This document shows positions 53,404 to 64,000 of a DNA stretch of 64,000 nt, one piece after another. A program made the position numbers and the translations under genes. The notes beneath the pieces were generated by a model, which was given only the letters and a program-made list of their open reading frames with translations, was not told the origin of the DNA and did no database searches. The stretch covers positions 1,674,001 to 1,738,000 of the forward strand of contig JAUDYN010000010.1 in NCBI GenBank assembly GCA_030407005.1, in the 5' to 3' direction. The number at the start of each line of letters is the position of its first letter. Position 1 is the stretch's first letter. Source of the DNA: Desarmillaria ectypa (Eukaryota > Basidiomycota > Agaricomycetes > Agaricales > Physalacriaceae).

Positions 53404-54470
53404 GTAACTGTCTTGCAACAGCTGTAGGACAACATCGACTGCCAAGAACTCATAGTGGTCCCCTTTGACGAAAAGAACCAGAGGCATCATTTCGTGCCCA
53501 AGTCTGTCCAAATCTCCATGTCTTCTTCAGCTATGCTCCTCACCGCCGCCTTTCTGTTGCAACGACCACCATTATTGGAGCCCTGGCCGTCCTCATCCAC
53601 TGTACCATTAAATCAATTGAAGTCGCAACCGTCTGTCTGTGGTCAAATCGTAGACAAACTCGGAAATCGCAGTGAGGTACGCCTTGATGGTGCCGACCAT
53701 CCTTTGAGATCTCGTCGGCAGAGCCACCATTCTAGGCATCCATAAGAAGCTTCTTGGGTCTTCGGAGCGTGTCTCCGTTAACATCCCGGTACATCATAGT
53801 TCCAATCTCAGCTATGTCCGTGTCGAGCATCACCTTGAGGTTCTCTGGCACCCTTGGATTCGGGTTCCCAAACTTGCCCGCCGAGTACATAAACATTGCC
53901 GGGAAGTAGTCACGTATGGTGGCCTGGACAACCTCATCGCCATTGTCCTTGAAGAGTTTAGTGAGCACAATGAGGAGAACACTAAATGCTGAGTAGGACG
54001 CTAAACGGTATGGGCCGATAGGTCGTTCTGCTTTGATCTTGGCAAAATAGAAAGCTGCCATCTCGTGTAAGGAAGTCAAGGGAGTATCGGGCGTGACGGT
54101 CATAGTCCAAACTGCTGTCTTGAACTTTTCAGCGAAGAACACGTATTCAAAATACAATCCCCCAGCACCTACTAGTGACATCAGAAATATAATACTTGTG
54201 CACAAAGAAAGGTACTTACCATAAAGTATGATCCAACAGTATTCCCATGTTATGAAGTCTATCAACATAACGAGTGTGTGCTTCCGACCACCCGCGTCTT
54301 TGCGCTTTGAGAGGGACTTCATACATGAAGGTAAGCAGCTGAAGGAGAAAAGGTTTCACAGATAGCAGAATTTTCTTACCGATGGCATTCTCGATTGGTA
54401 TTATTTTCATACATTGTTGAAGGACTAAGGTGGCTGGAGTCATCATCGTAAGACTACTACGCAACATTTA
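53401..54470 (-). pseudogene. relic of a polyketide-synthase type thioesterase domain
   Basis: Pieces of an alpha/beta-hydrolase thioesterase of the kind that ends PKS/NRPS proteins appear in order. They are FKTAVWTMTVTPDTPLTSLH, EMAAFYFAKIKAERPIGPYR, SVLLIVLTKLFKDNGDEVVQ, IRDYFPAMF, then MVGTIKAYLTAISEFVYDLT, MVQWMRTARAPIMVVVATE, MEIWTDLGTK and GDHYEFLAVDVVLQLLQDSY. The last pieces lie in three different frames, with a TAG after KKLLMDA (about 53732) and further frame breaks not matched by introns. The expected G-x-S-x-G nucleophile elbow after GPYRLA reads S-Y-S-A-F. No ketosynthase, acyltransferase or carrier domain lies in the window, so this is an orphan fragment. Confidence 0.65.
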
Positions 54471-55416
54471 TCTGCCATATTCGAGTTATTTTTGCCCTCC
54501 GGGTAGACTGAGCCCGGTACCTGCACGAAAGTAAGAACTAAAGAAGAGAACAATAGAGTGGTACTCAACACTCTGGGAAGATACACAGGACTCTTTCATG
54601 CTTCCATCGATGCCGTAGCTGTCCTCTGCCAACTGAGGCTGTCTCTGTAATTATCTTCCTGGTTGAGTCCAGCTGCGCAGTAGGTTACGTCGTCTGTCAA
54701 TTGAGACCTTGCGGTAGACTTTTAGTTTCAAGCAGAGAACAATATTCGCCTTATGATACCTCCTTCGAGGCTCGAGCAACATCAAGGGCGGAAGAAAGGG
54801 TATTGTTTATACAATCGACACGTCTAAAACAGAAACAGAAGCAAATAACGCGCTTCATACCTCAATCGAACTTATGTGGGAGACTGAAAGAAATACATCA
54901 GTTCCTGCTTGAGAAGGGACAGTTGGCACTGAGACTTTTTCTCACATGATAAGACGTATAATAAGCCAACTTGATAAAATGCTCGTTCATTTTGGTGCCA
55001 GAAGTGAAATTCACCGTTTTGTGACCTGGAATTTCGAATATAGCCTCAGTCGGAGCGATTCAGCCTCGAATGATCAACGGCCCGTTCACAATAACACATT
55101 GCTTATATGTCCTGCAGAATGCCTCACAGAGTAAGCAGATACCCGATGTAATGCGAGCAGCGCGAAGTAACAAACCCATCGTAAGTAAGTATCTATAAGT
55201 TCAAAAAAGAGCTCTGAGCTGTAATTCCACCAATAGTGTGGTTCTTGTTGTGCGCGAAGATATTTTTTTTGAACTTCAATTAGTCAAGCTTGTTGACGAA
55301 ATATGCTGCCGTGGTGACCGCGCGGGTTAGGTGGCTGTGTCCGGGGACCCTTCACTTTCGTTACCGTATGATATCCTTCCTTTTCCTCCACCATCACTGT
55401 CCACGGTGTTCAGGAC
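54471..55416. other. intergenic, no gene seen
   Basis: The presumed promoter region of the ABC transporter lies at its right end. The plus frames at 54701-54949 and 54946-55134 have no known motif. Confidence 0.45.
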
Positions 55417-58400
55417 ATGGGTCTCTGCAGAGATTCCGGTCCTTTGGACCTACAGGATGCCTGTATTCGAGGCACCTGGTCAGCACTAGTACCAACAGCA
55501 TTCGTCATCGCGTTCTGCATATTCTCTATTCCAATAAAGGCGCCAGCAAAAATCCGGCCGCTTATCGAGAGTATCAAGGCGCCACTACAGACATTTTTAC
55601 CACTCCATGAGGCAGAAGCACTCGACCTGGACGAAAAGGGGCCGGGAGGAGAGGTCGAAGTCGATTATGTCGTCCCTCTATGGCGGACCGTTGTTTTCGC
55701 GTTGTTGGGGCTCGTGGAGGCGCTATCATGGCTGGGTATCGGGTCCTATCATCTTGCTAGGCATCCTCAAGATATTTGGGTAGGAATTCAGCCGCTCTTG
55801 ATAGCGCTGACGTGGCTTTACACGGTTGTGGTGCCGGTTGCACGTCCTTCTCCCACTCCGCCATTCGACTTGTTCACGCTGTATATTGTGCACCTTCTCA
55901 GCGGAATCGTGCTGCTAGCTGGTGCTCTATATGAAAACTCAGTCTACGACCTGCCTTTACCACCGGTAACGCTCATTTCGGCGTACTCGATCAACTTGGT
56001 AATCGTCTTGGTGGTCCTTGGGGTTGTCGTAAACATGCCGCTCAACTTGCCAAGCAGACAGGTTGATAAAAAGTCCATTGTAAGCCTATTGGTTGAGTGA
56101 CAGTTAGGATGATGTACTGACGATGCTCAAAGGGAGCCACCGTCAGCCCGGAGGACTATACGACGCTCTTCGGATGGCTTACATTTTCTTGGGTCTATCC
56201 ACTAGTCAAAAATGTATGTATCATTATTATTTGGACTCAACTCTGACTTATGAATTTGTAGGGCAGATACAATACCCTGAACGACATTGACGTCTGGAAC
56301 CTCAGCCCATCATTTCAGTCTCGCCCCTTGTTTATTAAGTTCAGCAATGTCGTGTACGTCTTTATTCGTGTATACGTTTACGTATCTCATTTATGTTCAG
56401 TCGCTCCTCTCTCCTTCGCAAGATCTGGGCATCTAACTCATTGGACATCATACTCGATGCCCTTTTTACGGTCCTCAGCGTAATTTTCAATTACACGACG
56501 CCGTTCTTCCTCAAGTATGTACCGAAGTTTGTTTTCAGGCATTTAGTTTAACCGTTTTGCAGCCGAATCCTAGCTTCCATCGGTCCCCACGCGACGCCAG
56601 AAGATCGTACCAATGCGTACATTTACGCGTTTTTGATGTTTATTATGTCCGTCGCTAGGGCTGAGTTGGATTTACAGCATCTGTGGTTCGGGCGACGAGC
56701 AGCCACAAGGATTAGATCTGAGCTTATGGCAGCAATCTATGACAAGGCTTTGAAGCGAAAAGACTTTTCGGGTATCGTTGACGTGGATAAGGGTGAAGCC
56801 GCTGACGACAAGAAGGATGCTGCTACTGCAAATGGAACAGGTAGTTCCGCCGTTAACCATTGATCGCTCAATCATAACACTCGCCTTTCCAGACAAAGGG
56901 AAGGCCAAGGCCAAGGAAGATGATAAAGGTGATGATCCCAAAGCCGGCGCCGATGTCGGTAAAATTGTCAACTTGATGGCTGGGGATGCTAATAAGGTTA
57001 GCTGGTGGTTTTTTCCCCGTCTTCATGCACTTCCTAATATTCGGCTTAGATCTCGAACATGGTCACAGGAGCGTACTATATTTATGGAGGTAAACATAAA
57101 TTATCGATTTCCTAAGCATTATCTTCACCAAGATTATAGCTCCTCTTGAAATCATTATCGGTGGAATCTTTCTATACCAGTCAGTCTCATCTTCAGGAAC
57201 TTATGAAGATTTCTAACCCTACATTTCAGGTTGCTGGGATGGTCTGCTTTTGCGGGCTTCGTCGTTCTGCTCGCAGGCTGGCCTCTGAACAGCTACCTCT
57301 CCAAGAGAAGTATCCGCATCCAAAAGGGTTACATGGCTGAAAAAGATAAGCGGATGGGTGTCCTCAATGAACTCATCGGAGCCGTGAGTCCACCGGTCAT
57401 CTTCATAGTGTCTGATGCTTATGCGTCGACATTCAGGTCAAATTCATCAAGTTTTTTGCTTGGGAGGACCGATGGATTGACCGTACTATGGAGGCCAGGG
57501 CCAAGGAGCTGAAGTGGCTGATTAAAAGTAAGTCGTCTGTGAACAAGATCGGGCCAGGGCCAACCAAGTGATATCAATAGGCAGGATCAATTGGATAATG
57601 TTCTATGTCTTGTGGACCACTGCTCCCATTTTGGTATCCATCATCGCCTTCTTTGCGTATGTCGTTCAGGGCAATGAACTGACCATAAGTACTGCCTTTA
57701 CGGTATGTATTCACCCCTGTCTTATCTTTTTTCTCTCCATGTTTGATGCGTCACTTAGGCCATCTCTCTGTTCGCCATGATTCGGTTTGTATTTGTTCTG
57801 GAAACTTCACTTCTCATCGTTGCTAATGGTTGCTTAGAGGGCCGCTCAATATCATACCGATGTGGATCGTCCAGGTTCTCCAGGTATGTACACGTTGGAT
57901 TTGGTATGACTTCTTGCTGAAATCGCGCTCAGACCGGCGTTGCCCTTAAGCGAATTGAAGTTTACCTCCAGGAAGAGGAGGTGACAGATCAGGTCTCATC
58001 GCTGAAGAAAGATCTTTCAGAACCTCTCCTGCTTGGAGCTGATGAAGAAGGGCTAGGGCTCGAAAATGCTTCATTAAAGTGGAACGAAGTCGAGAAACCC
58101 AAAGAGGATGAGGCTGGTCATCATAACAAACTTTCGACGGCGTCTTCTACGGAATCTGTCGACAGCCAAGCCGAGACAACTATTGAGGGCCAACCTCTCG
58201 ATCATAAGTTTGAACTTCGTGATATCTCGGTGTTGTTCCCTGAGGGCGAACTTAGCATTATCACAGGCCCCACGGCCAGGCAAGTGGTTTGCTCCTTCTG
58301 CCGTCGTCTTTTGCTTATCGCTTTTTCCACTCCAGTGGTAAGACAGCCTTGCTTGTAAGCTATCATTGCATGCTACTACTGACTATAATCTGACTGAATG

Positions 58401-61400
58401 TGATGCACAGATGGCAGTCCTTGGCGAAATGACGCTCCTAAGTGGTCGCATCATCATGGCGAAGGACAGATCAAGGATCGATGAACACGGAAATATGCAC
58501 GCAATCTCTTATGCTGCTCAGGCGCCATGGCTACGGCATCAATCCATCAAGGATAACATCCTGTTTGGCTACCCACTCGATGAAGAACGGTATGAAGCCG
58601 TAATAGAGTGCTGCGCTTTGAAACCCGACCTGGCTATGCTTGAGGACGGTGACGCTACTGAAATTGGTGCTCGTGGTGTCAGTCTAAGTGGTGGACAGAA
58701 GGCTCGGTAAGGCTTTTCACGGGGTTCGAGCGTATATATACTGAAAATTTTCACTGTATAGAGTTGCTCTTGCTCGTGCTGTTTATGCCCGAACTAAATA
58801 CGTTCTTCTCGATGATCCTTTAAGCGCCGTGGTATGTTTATTGTAGCAAGAGGGAACGGCAAAGCTGAGAATTGTCTAACAGGATAGTCACACGTCAAGG
58901 TTCTTGTACGAGCGTCTCCTTCTTGGACCCCTTTTGGCCAACAGAACAGTTGTAAGTTCCTCGCATTAATGTATCACTTCTGGGATTACTCAGTGGCGTG
59001 CTTACAGGTCCTTGTTACCCATCACGTTGAACTGGTTCTTCCGGGAACTCATTACTTGGTTCGCATGCTCGATGGGCGTATTGATGCAAAGGGTACTGTC
59101 AAGGACCTCCGTGCGCAAGGACTGTTGGACGAGATAACGCAGGAGGCGGCGCTTGAGGCGCACGAGGAGCAAATAAAGGCTGAACATTCCCCGGAAGACA
59201 CTGTAGAGGCTATCACTGACAAACCTACTGACGTTGAAGCGAAGAAACCTCGGAAACTCATAAAAGACGAGCATCGTGAGACGGGCGGCGTTAAGTGGAG
59301 CATCTACAAGAGTTATCTAAAGGCGTCGTATGTATTGTTCTTTTGGAGATAGAGTAGGTGTTGATATCTCTTTGCACAGCTCGTATTGGATTTGGGCGCT
59401 GCTTTTATTTTTCGTAGCCATTAATCAACTTCTGGGTATCTCTGAGAAGCTCTGGATTAAGGTATACTGTCCTCTTGCAAAGTCCACAGCACGCGCGCTC
59501 ATTGTATCTTTCTCAGACATGGGGAGAAGCTTACGGAGATTTCCAGACATCGATATTCTATAGCAACAGAGCTTTCTCCGCCCCGGAACATGAAATTGTT
59601 TTCGATGGTCATATTCAGTCCCACATCCATAACTTCCATAATGCTCCTCCTTCGGTGAGCCTCGCTCGTCCTAACCTTCCTGATGCTCGGGAACACCCGC
59701 TGTTCTACGTTGGTGTTTATGCCGCAATTGGCATAGGAGGCGCGCTTGTGAGCGTTATGTCAACGACAGCTCAGTTTACGGGAGCCCTTAGGGCATCACG
59801 TATCCTCTTCAAGTACGGCTTGATTTTACTTTTTGTATTGATCAGGACGTGCTAAGCTTCCCTTTCAGGCAACTTCTTGTCACTGTCGTTCGAGCAACAT
59901 TTAGATTCCATGATACCACTCCTCAGGGGCGTATGTTGAATCGTTTTGGCAAGGATATCGAAACAATCGACTCGTCCTTAGCTGGCTCCATGCAAGCTGT
60001 GAATTCATCGCTTGCCAGTTTCTTTGCATCAATTCTGACTGTGGCGTATGTCGTTCGTCTTTGATAGTTGACGGCACGTCTAATTCATAGACAGAGTCAT
60101 CTTTCCTATATTCCTGATTCCGGCTGCGCTCATCGGCTTCATTTATCGAGAGCTTGCCATTGGTTACTTGAATACTGGTCGTGACCTTCGCCGCATGGAG
60201 TCGAATACTCGCTCGCCTATTTTTTCCGATTTTGGAGAGTTGTTGGAGGGTATTGTCACTGTTCGAGCGTTCTCATCAGAAAAGAGGTTTTTGGACAACC
60301 TCCACAAAAAGATAGATACAACCACAAAGGTACTGTTCTTCATCCTATCGAAGAATGGGAGTTTATGGCATTTTTAGATGTGGTATGGTTTCTGGATGAC
60401 GAACCGGTGGCTCCTGTTGAACTTTGATGCTCTGGGTAAGTTTGTTGCAGTTCGAGGCCTTCCACTCTCTGATCATTCGACAGGTGCTACTGTTTGTCCC
60501 TCTCAAATGCCTGTAGCCTTTGTTGCTGATTGAATTCAAGGCCGTCTTCGTTACCGCTCTGTTCTCGATATCGAGCCTCGACAATAGCGCGGGTATTGCC
60601 GGTCTTTGTATTACCAGTGCTCTCAGTTTTACTTCATCGGTATACTGGGCATGCCGATTTTGGACCGGTATGTTCGCATGAATTGTCAGCATGAATACAG
60701 TCTAATTATATGTTACAAGGTCTGGAACTGGATCTCAAGTAAGTCTAAATGCCTTTGAGGAGAAGTATTATTGGCTAATTGTTATCTTTAGCTCGGTAGA
60801 GAGGGTTGTCGAGTATCTGGAGCTGCCCCAAGAACCGCCCGCTGTCATTGAGTCTCATCGGCCACCTGCATACTGGCCGTCAAGCTCAGAGAATGACAGT
60901 CTAATCGCGGTCGAGAGTCTGGTCGTCAAGTACTCTCCTGAGTTACCTGCGGTTCTGCAAGACATATCCTTCACTTTGAAAGCAGGGGAAAGGATCGGAC
61001 TTCTCGGCCGAACCGGGTCAGGAAAATCGACCTTGGCTATGAGTATTCTGCGCTTCGTAGATCCGACGGAAGGGCGCATTCTCATCGATGGGATTGATAC
61101 ATCAACAATTGGTATCCACGACCTTCGGTCGCGACTAGTAAGTCTTCCCCTGGCTCTAAGGCACATTCTGACGTCCTAGAAGACTTTCATTCCACAAGAT
61201 GCGACCCTCTTCTCTGGCACTCTTAGAGATAACCTCGATCCCTTTGGTATTATCTGCTCTGTATTGTCGTCTTTTACGTGTCTGAATAGTAGTACAGGCG
61301 AGCACGACGATGCGGAATGCATGGAAGCTTTGTACCGTGTACAGATGATCTCACGGAGCCAATTCCCTTCGCGTCGCACGTCTCGTGCTCCTTCGGAATC

Positions 61401-61956
61401 ATCGACGCCTGCAGCGTCTCGTCCAGCATCCATCCATGAAGACACCACAGATTCGGTATCAGCTACATCTACTGATGTCGATGCGAAGACTACCGTGTCT
61501 TTGGACTCAAAGGTTTCCCCAGGAGGTACTAACTTTTCTCAAGGACAAAGGCAGCTGATCGCCATGGCGAGAGCGTTACTCCGACGCAGTTCAATCATTG
61601 TTCTGGATGAGGCCACAAGTAGCATCGACTTTGCCACAGATGCAAAGATCCAGACGACCATTCGGGAAGAGTTCACGCAATCATTGCTATTGACGGGTAA
61701 GAGTAATAACGTTGGTGATTCGTCTGTCGTCTGACCGTTCACAGTGGCGCATCGGCTTCGGACCGTGATTGATTATGACCGTCTTATCATCCTCGACAAG
61801 GGGAAGATGGCTGAATTCGATACGCCGCTACGCTTGATACAGAAAGAGGATGGCATATTCAGGAACATGTGTTTGAAATCGGGTAGCTTCAGCGAGCTGC
61901 AGGCATCAGCAAAGGCAAAAGCTGAGCGTGACGAGGCGTCCGGAAGGGCTCTGTGA
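55417..61956 (+). CDS. full-length ABC-C (MRP/YCF1-type) transporter
   Basis: ATP-driven exporter of organic anions or conjugates, vacuolar or plasma-membrane. It is one polypeptide of about 1,450 aa in about 20 exons. N-terminal membrane helices (TMD0-like, 55450-56090) are followed by TMD1 ([70 protein letters not shown]). NBD1 has Walker A GPTASGKT, split by a GC-AG intron, then [16 protein letters not shown], signature [18 protein letters not shown], Walker [13 protein letters not shown] and the H-loop VTHHVEL. TMD2 shows [20 protein letters not shown] and [16 protein letters not shown]2 has [31 protein letters not shown], signature [18 protein letters not shown], Walker [13 protein letters not shown] and VAHRLRT. 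About 70 Ser/Thr-rich residues are inserted between the Q-loop region and the NBD2 signature. No lesion found. The ATG at 55417 fits family N-termini ([13 protein letters not shown]). Confidence 0.93.
58280..58335 (+). other. GC-AG intron inside NBD1 Walker A
   Basis: The exon ends GGCCCCACGGCCAG and the intron starts gcaagt and ends actccag, joining GPTA to SGKTALL in frame. AG/gcaagt is the classic GC-donor context. Confidence 0.8.
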
Positions 61957-62550
61957 ATGGGTGACTCTGTAAGGATTTACAGAACGAAAGCGCGAAACTT
62001 GTAATATAATATACTGACAGATAGAACAAAGCTCTCCGTACAGGCTAAATTTTGGGCTCTTTAGGAAATTTGTCTCCAATTTTGTAAAACTATCGAAAAT
62101 CTTTGGGAACGAGCTGAAAAGTAGAAATCCTCAATAACAGTTTTTTGTTTCAAATTTTATAGATTAAAGAAAATCGGATAAAATTTGACGGCAGCGGACG
62201 GCAGAGACAGATGACGGATGACCTCGGTCATTCGTACTGTAGACCGTAGGATCAATTGGAAGTACTTAAGTCTTTAGCTTTGGCTGTCAAGTCCAAATAT
62301 GGACCTCCTGTCGACGGGGTATCATTTTTCCGTTACATGGGAGGAAGTATAGTCGGTCTGGAGTTTGACTCGGAGGGTCTTGTTATTGGCCCTAATATTC
62401 GGCCGGATAGATTTAGACATAATATTCTGGAAGGTTCTCTCTGAATATGAAAATAATCCTAAAATAATAATATTCTATTTTGCGTATTAAGGTCTTTAAG
62501 CAGGGTCCTGATGGTTACATAATCCCGTACTTCGTCTTTCACTACCACGA
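61957..62550. other. intergenic, no gene seen
   Basis: ABC transporter 3' region and promoter of the next gene. The 62-codon plus frame at 62256-62444 has no known motif. Confidence 0.45.
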
Positions 62551-63596
62551 ATGGAGTCGCTGGATCTCAATACTCTTGCTGGTTCCCTGCCAACAGCACA
62601 CCAGAATGCAGAGGCAGAGCTACTGAACAATTTCAAAGGTAACATATATTTCTTTGGAAGCCAGATGGAATCACTGACGAATTTATAGCGGCTGCTCTCA
62701 GCATCACGACCCTTTACCGTTCCTCAAGAGACGCCTCAAAACGAGCGTACAGTGCAGGATATGCAGCCGCGTGTCAGGACCTCTTGGCAATGATACAGCG
62801 AGGAGTCTCAGCTGGTGGCATAGCAGAGCCAGGGACATCAACAGAATTAAATGGCATGTCTATCGGCCGAGTCATGGATTGGATAGATGCTCGACTAGAT
62901 GCCGTGAAATCGCGACAGGAAGAGGAAGTAGAAGAGGAGGAGAAAGAGAAGGAAAGTGGACGGAAGTCGACAGCGGCAGTGCCTACGAAAGTCAAAGCAG
63001 ATGCGAAGGAGCAGGTATGCTGCCTGAAAATCCGGAATTCATCCTATTTCTCATTTTTACGTCTGTAGATTCCACCAATGCCGACACCAAATTCACCTTG
63101 GCCTCGCGCTCAACGACCCTCACCGCAGCCGTCAACTCCGTCTCCCCCTCCACCACCACATAGTACTCTGCGACAGACCCAGCGTTCGACAAACAGATTG
63201 AAACCTCCTTCATCTTCCAAGGGAGGAGGAGATTCACCGACTATTTCTCCCCTACCACCCCTCACGTCAGATTACCCTTTCAACCTCGTTTCCGAAGATA
63301 CCCTATCCGTTCCACCCTTCCCCGTCCCGGATGTCGTTGCAGGCGCCAAGCGGCGACATGCAGTAATGATGATGCTCGACAGCTCGTCGGCTCCCGTTTC
63401 GACTTCCTCGACGACTGCATCCTCTAACTGCAATCACGGGTCAGGTTCAGGGGGGAACCGGCGGCGTACCAGGAGCACACGGAACAACGCTAGCCATCTA
63501 CAGAACCAGAACGTTAATTCGATTCAGTTATCTTCGGAGGCGATGGACATTGAAGACGACAATGGTCGGGAACGGAAGCGAGTTGCACGTAGATAG
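62551..63596 (+). CDS. HAPSTR1/DUF4588-like protein
   Basis: Three exons: 62551-62638, 62689-63014 and 63069-63596, 942 nt, 313 aa, GT-AG introns in phase. The conserved N-terminal helical part (residues about 25-70) reads ALSITTLYRSSRDASKRAYS followed by AGYAAACQDLLAMIQRGVSA. This is the pattern I associate with the DUF4588 family, related to the stress-signalling protein HAPSTR1/TAPR1 of animals. After an acidic coiled stretch (EEEVEEEEKEKESGRK) the rest is Pro/Ser-rich and ends with a basic NLS-like GRERKRVARR, suggesting a nuclear protein. The family link is from memory of one motif. Residues beyond 90 look disordered. Confidence 0.7.
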
Positions 63597-64000
63597 GGCT
63601 TCGTCCTCCTGCCCCGCTCTGGCAGCAGAGATGCTCTTTTCTTCTTATACACTGTCCCTCTTCTTCACGGCCTCTTTTTTCATACCGGTCCCTATTGACG
63701 TCCCATTTCTTTTTATCATATCGTTGGCATCTTATGTTTTTCATCGCCCTCCATATATTCACTTGTAGCACATTCATCCAGCATCGCGCCACCTGTGGTA
63801 TACACGTTCCCTATCTCTGTATCATCAGTCATATAACGAACGATACATGTGTTTATCTTTATACGTAGAAATCAAAGAGAATTCATGCGACCAGGCCTGA
63901 GGCAGCCTCAATACCTTTCATGGCGGACGGTAATGTATCACAGTGATTTATAACGGTGTTTCCCTGTTGGCGCCTTGTAGCGCGCGGCGTCATTCTACTC
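63597..64000. other. intergenic to window end
   Basis: 3' flank of the last gene, pyrimidine-rich near 63600-63720. No gene seen before the window ends. Confidence 0.5.

Noticed and set aside
53455..53745. 96-codon plus-strand ORF
   Set aside because: It lies antisense to the thioesterase relic and shows no motif.
60430..60540. Stop codons in TMD2 of the ABC transporter ([12 protein letters not shown])
   Set aside because: An intron gtttgt...attcaag joins LGAT to [13 protein letters not shown] in frame; the gene is intact.

Overview
The window is nuclear DNA of a filamentous basidiomycete, most likely a mushroom-forming agaricomycete. The evidence is dense introns of about 50 nt with GT-AG ends, secreted wood-decay type enzymes (AA9, GH3), a CYP63-like P450, a WOPR regulator, Zn2Cys6 regulators and an ABC-C transporter, with no bacterial-style operons. 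All exon models are my own reading of splice signals plus family memory; nothing was aligned by computer.

Layout. 0.7-1.7 kb: secreted AA9 LPMO (+), then a tRNA-Arg(ACG). 2.7-4.1 kb: membrane-anchored FkbM/METTL24-like methyltransferase (+). 5.3-7.4 kb: misato/DML1 (-). 8.3-9.5 kb: Gti1/Pac2 WOPR regulator (-). 9.5-13.7 kb: no recognisable gene. 13.7-18.6 kb: a very large protein (-) with an MLKL-like N-terminal helical domain, a TKL-type kinase and a conserved C-terminal domain. 21.0-24.1 kb: GH3 beta-glucosidase (+). 25.1-28.9 kb: decayed SNF2/PHD chromatin-remodeller gene. 30.4-36.7 kb: a sharply bounded tract almost without CpG, holding a ruined P450 copy. 37.3-39.8 kb: intact P450 (+) of the same family. 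40.1-40.5 kb: LINE fragment. 40.6-42.1 kb: membrane protein. 42.4-45.4 kb: Zn2Cys6 regulator (-). 48.3-51.9 kb: two tandem caspase-fold (metacaspase-like) genes, one of which has lost its cysteine segment. 53.4-54.5 kb: relic of a polyketide-synthase type thioesterase. 55.4-62.0 kb: full ABC-C transporter (+). 62.6-63.6 kb: HAPSTR1/DUF4588-like protein (+).

How it fits together. Housekeeping genes (DML1, the DUF4588-like gene, the tRNA) alternate with accessory genes for lignocellulose attack (AA9, GH3), oxidation and export of small molecules (P450, ABC-C), and programmed-death type proteins (MLKL-like kinase, caspases). Decay is concentrated in the 25-37 kb and 48-54 kb stretches. The most striking feature is the 6.4-kb CpG-free block: homologous segments of the intact P450 next door keep CpG where the block has TpG or CpA, which points to C-to-T mutation confined to one copy and stopping about 550 bp before the intact gene.
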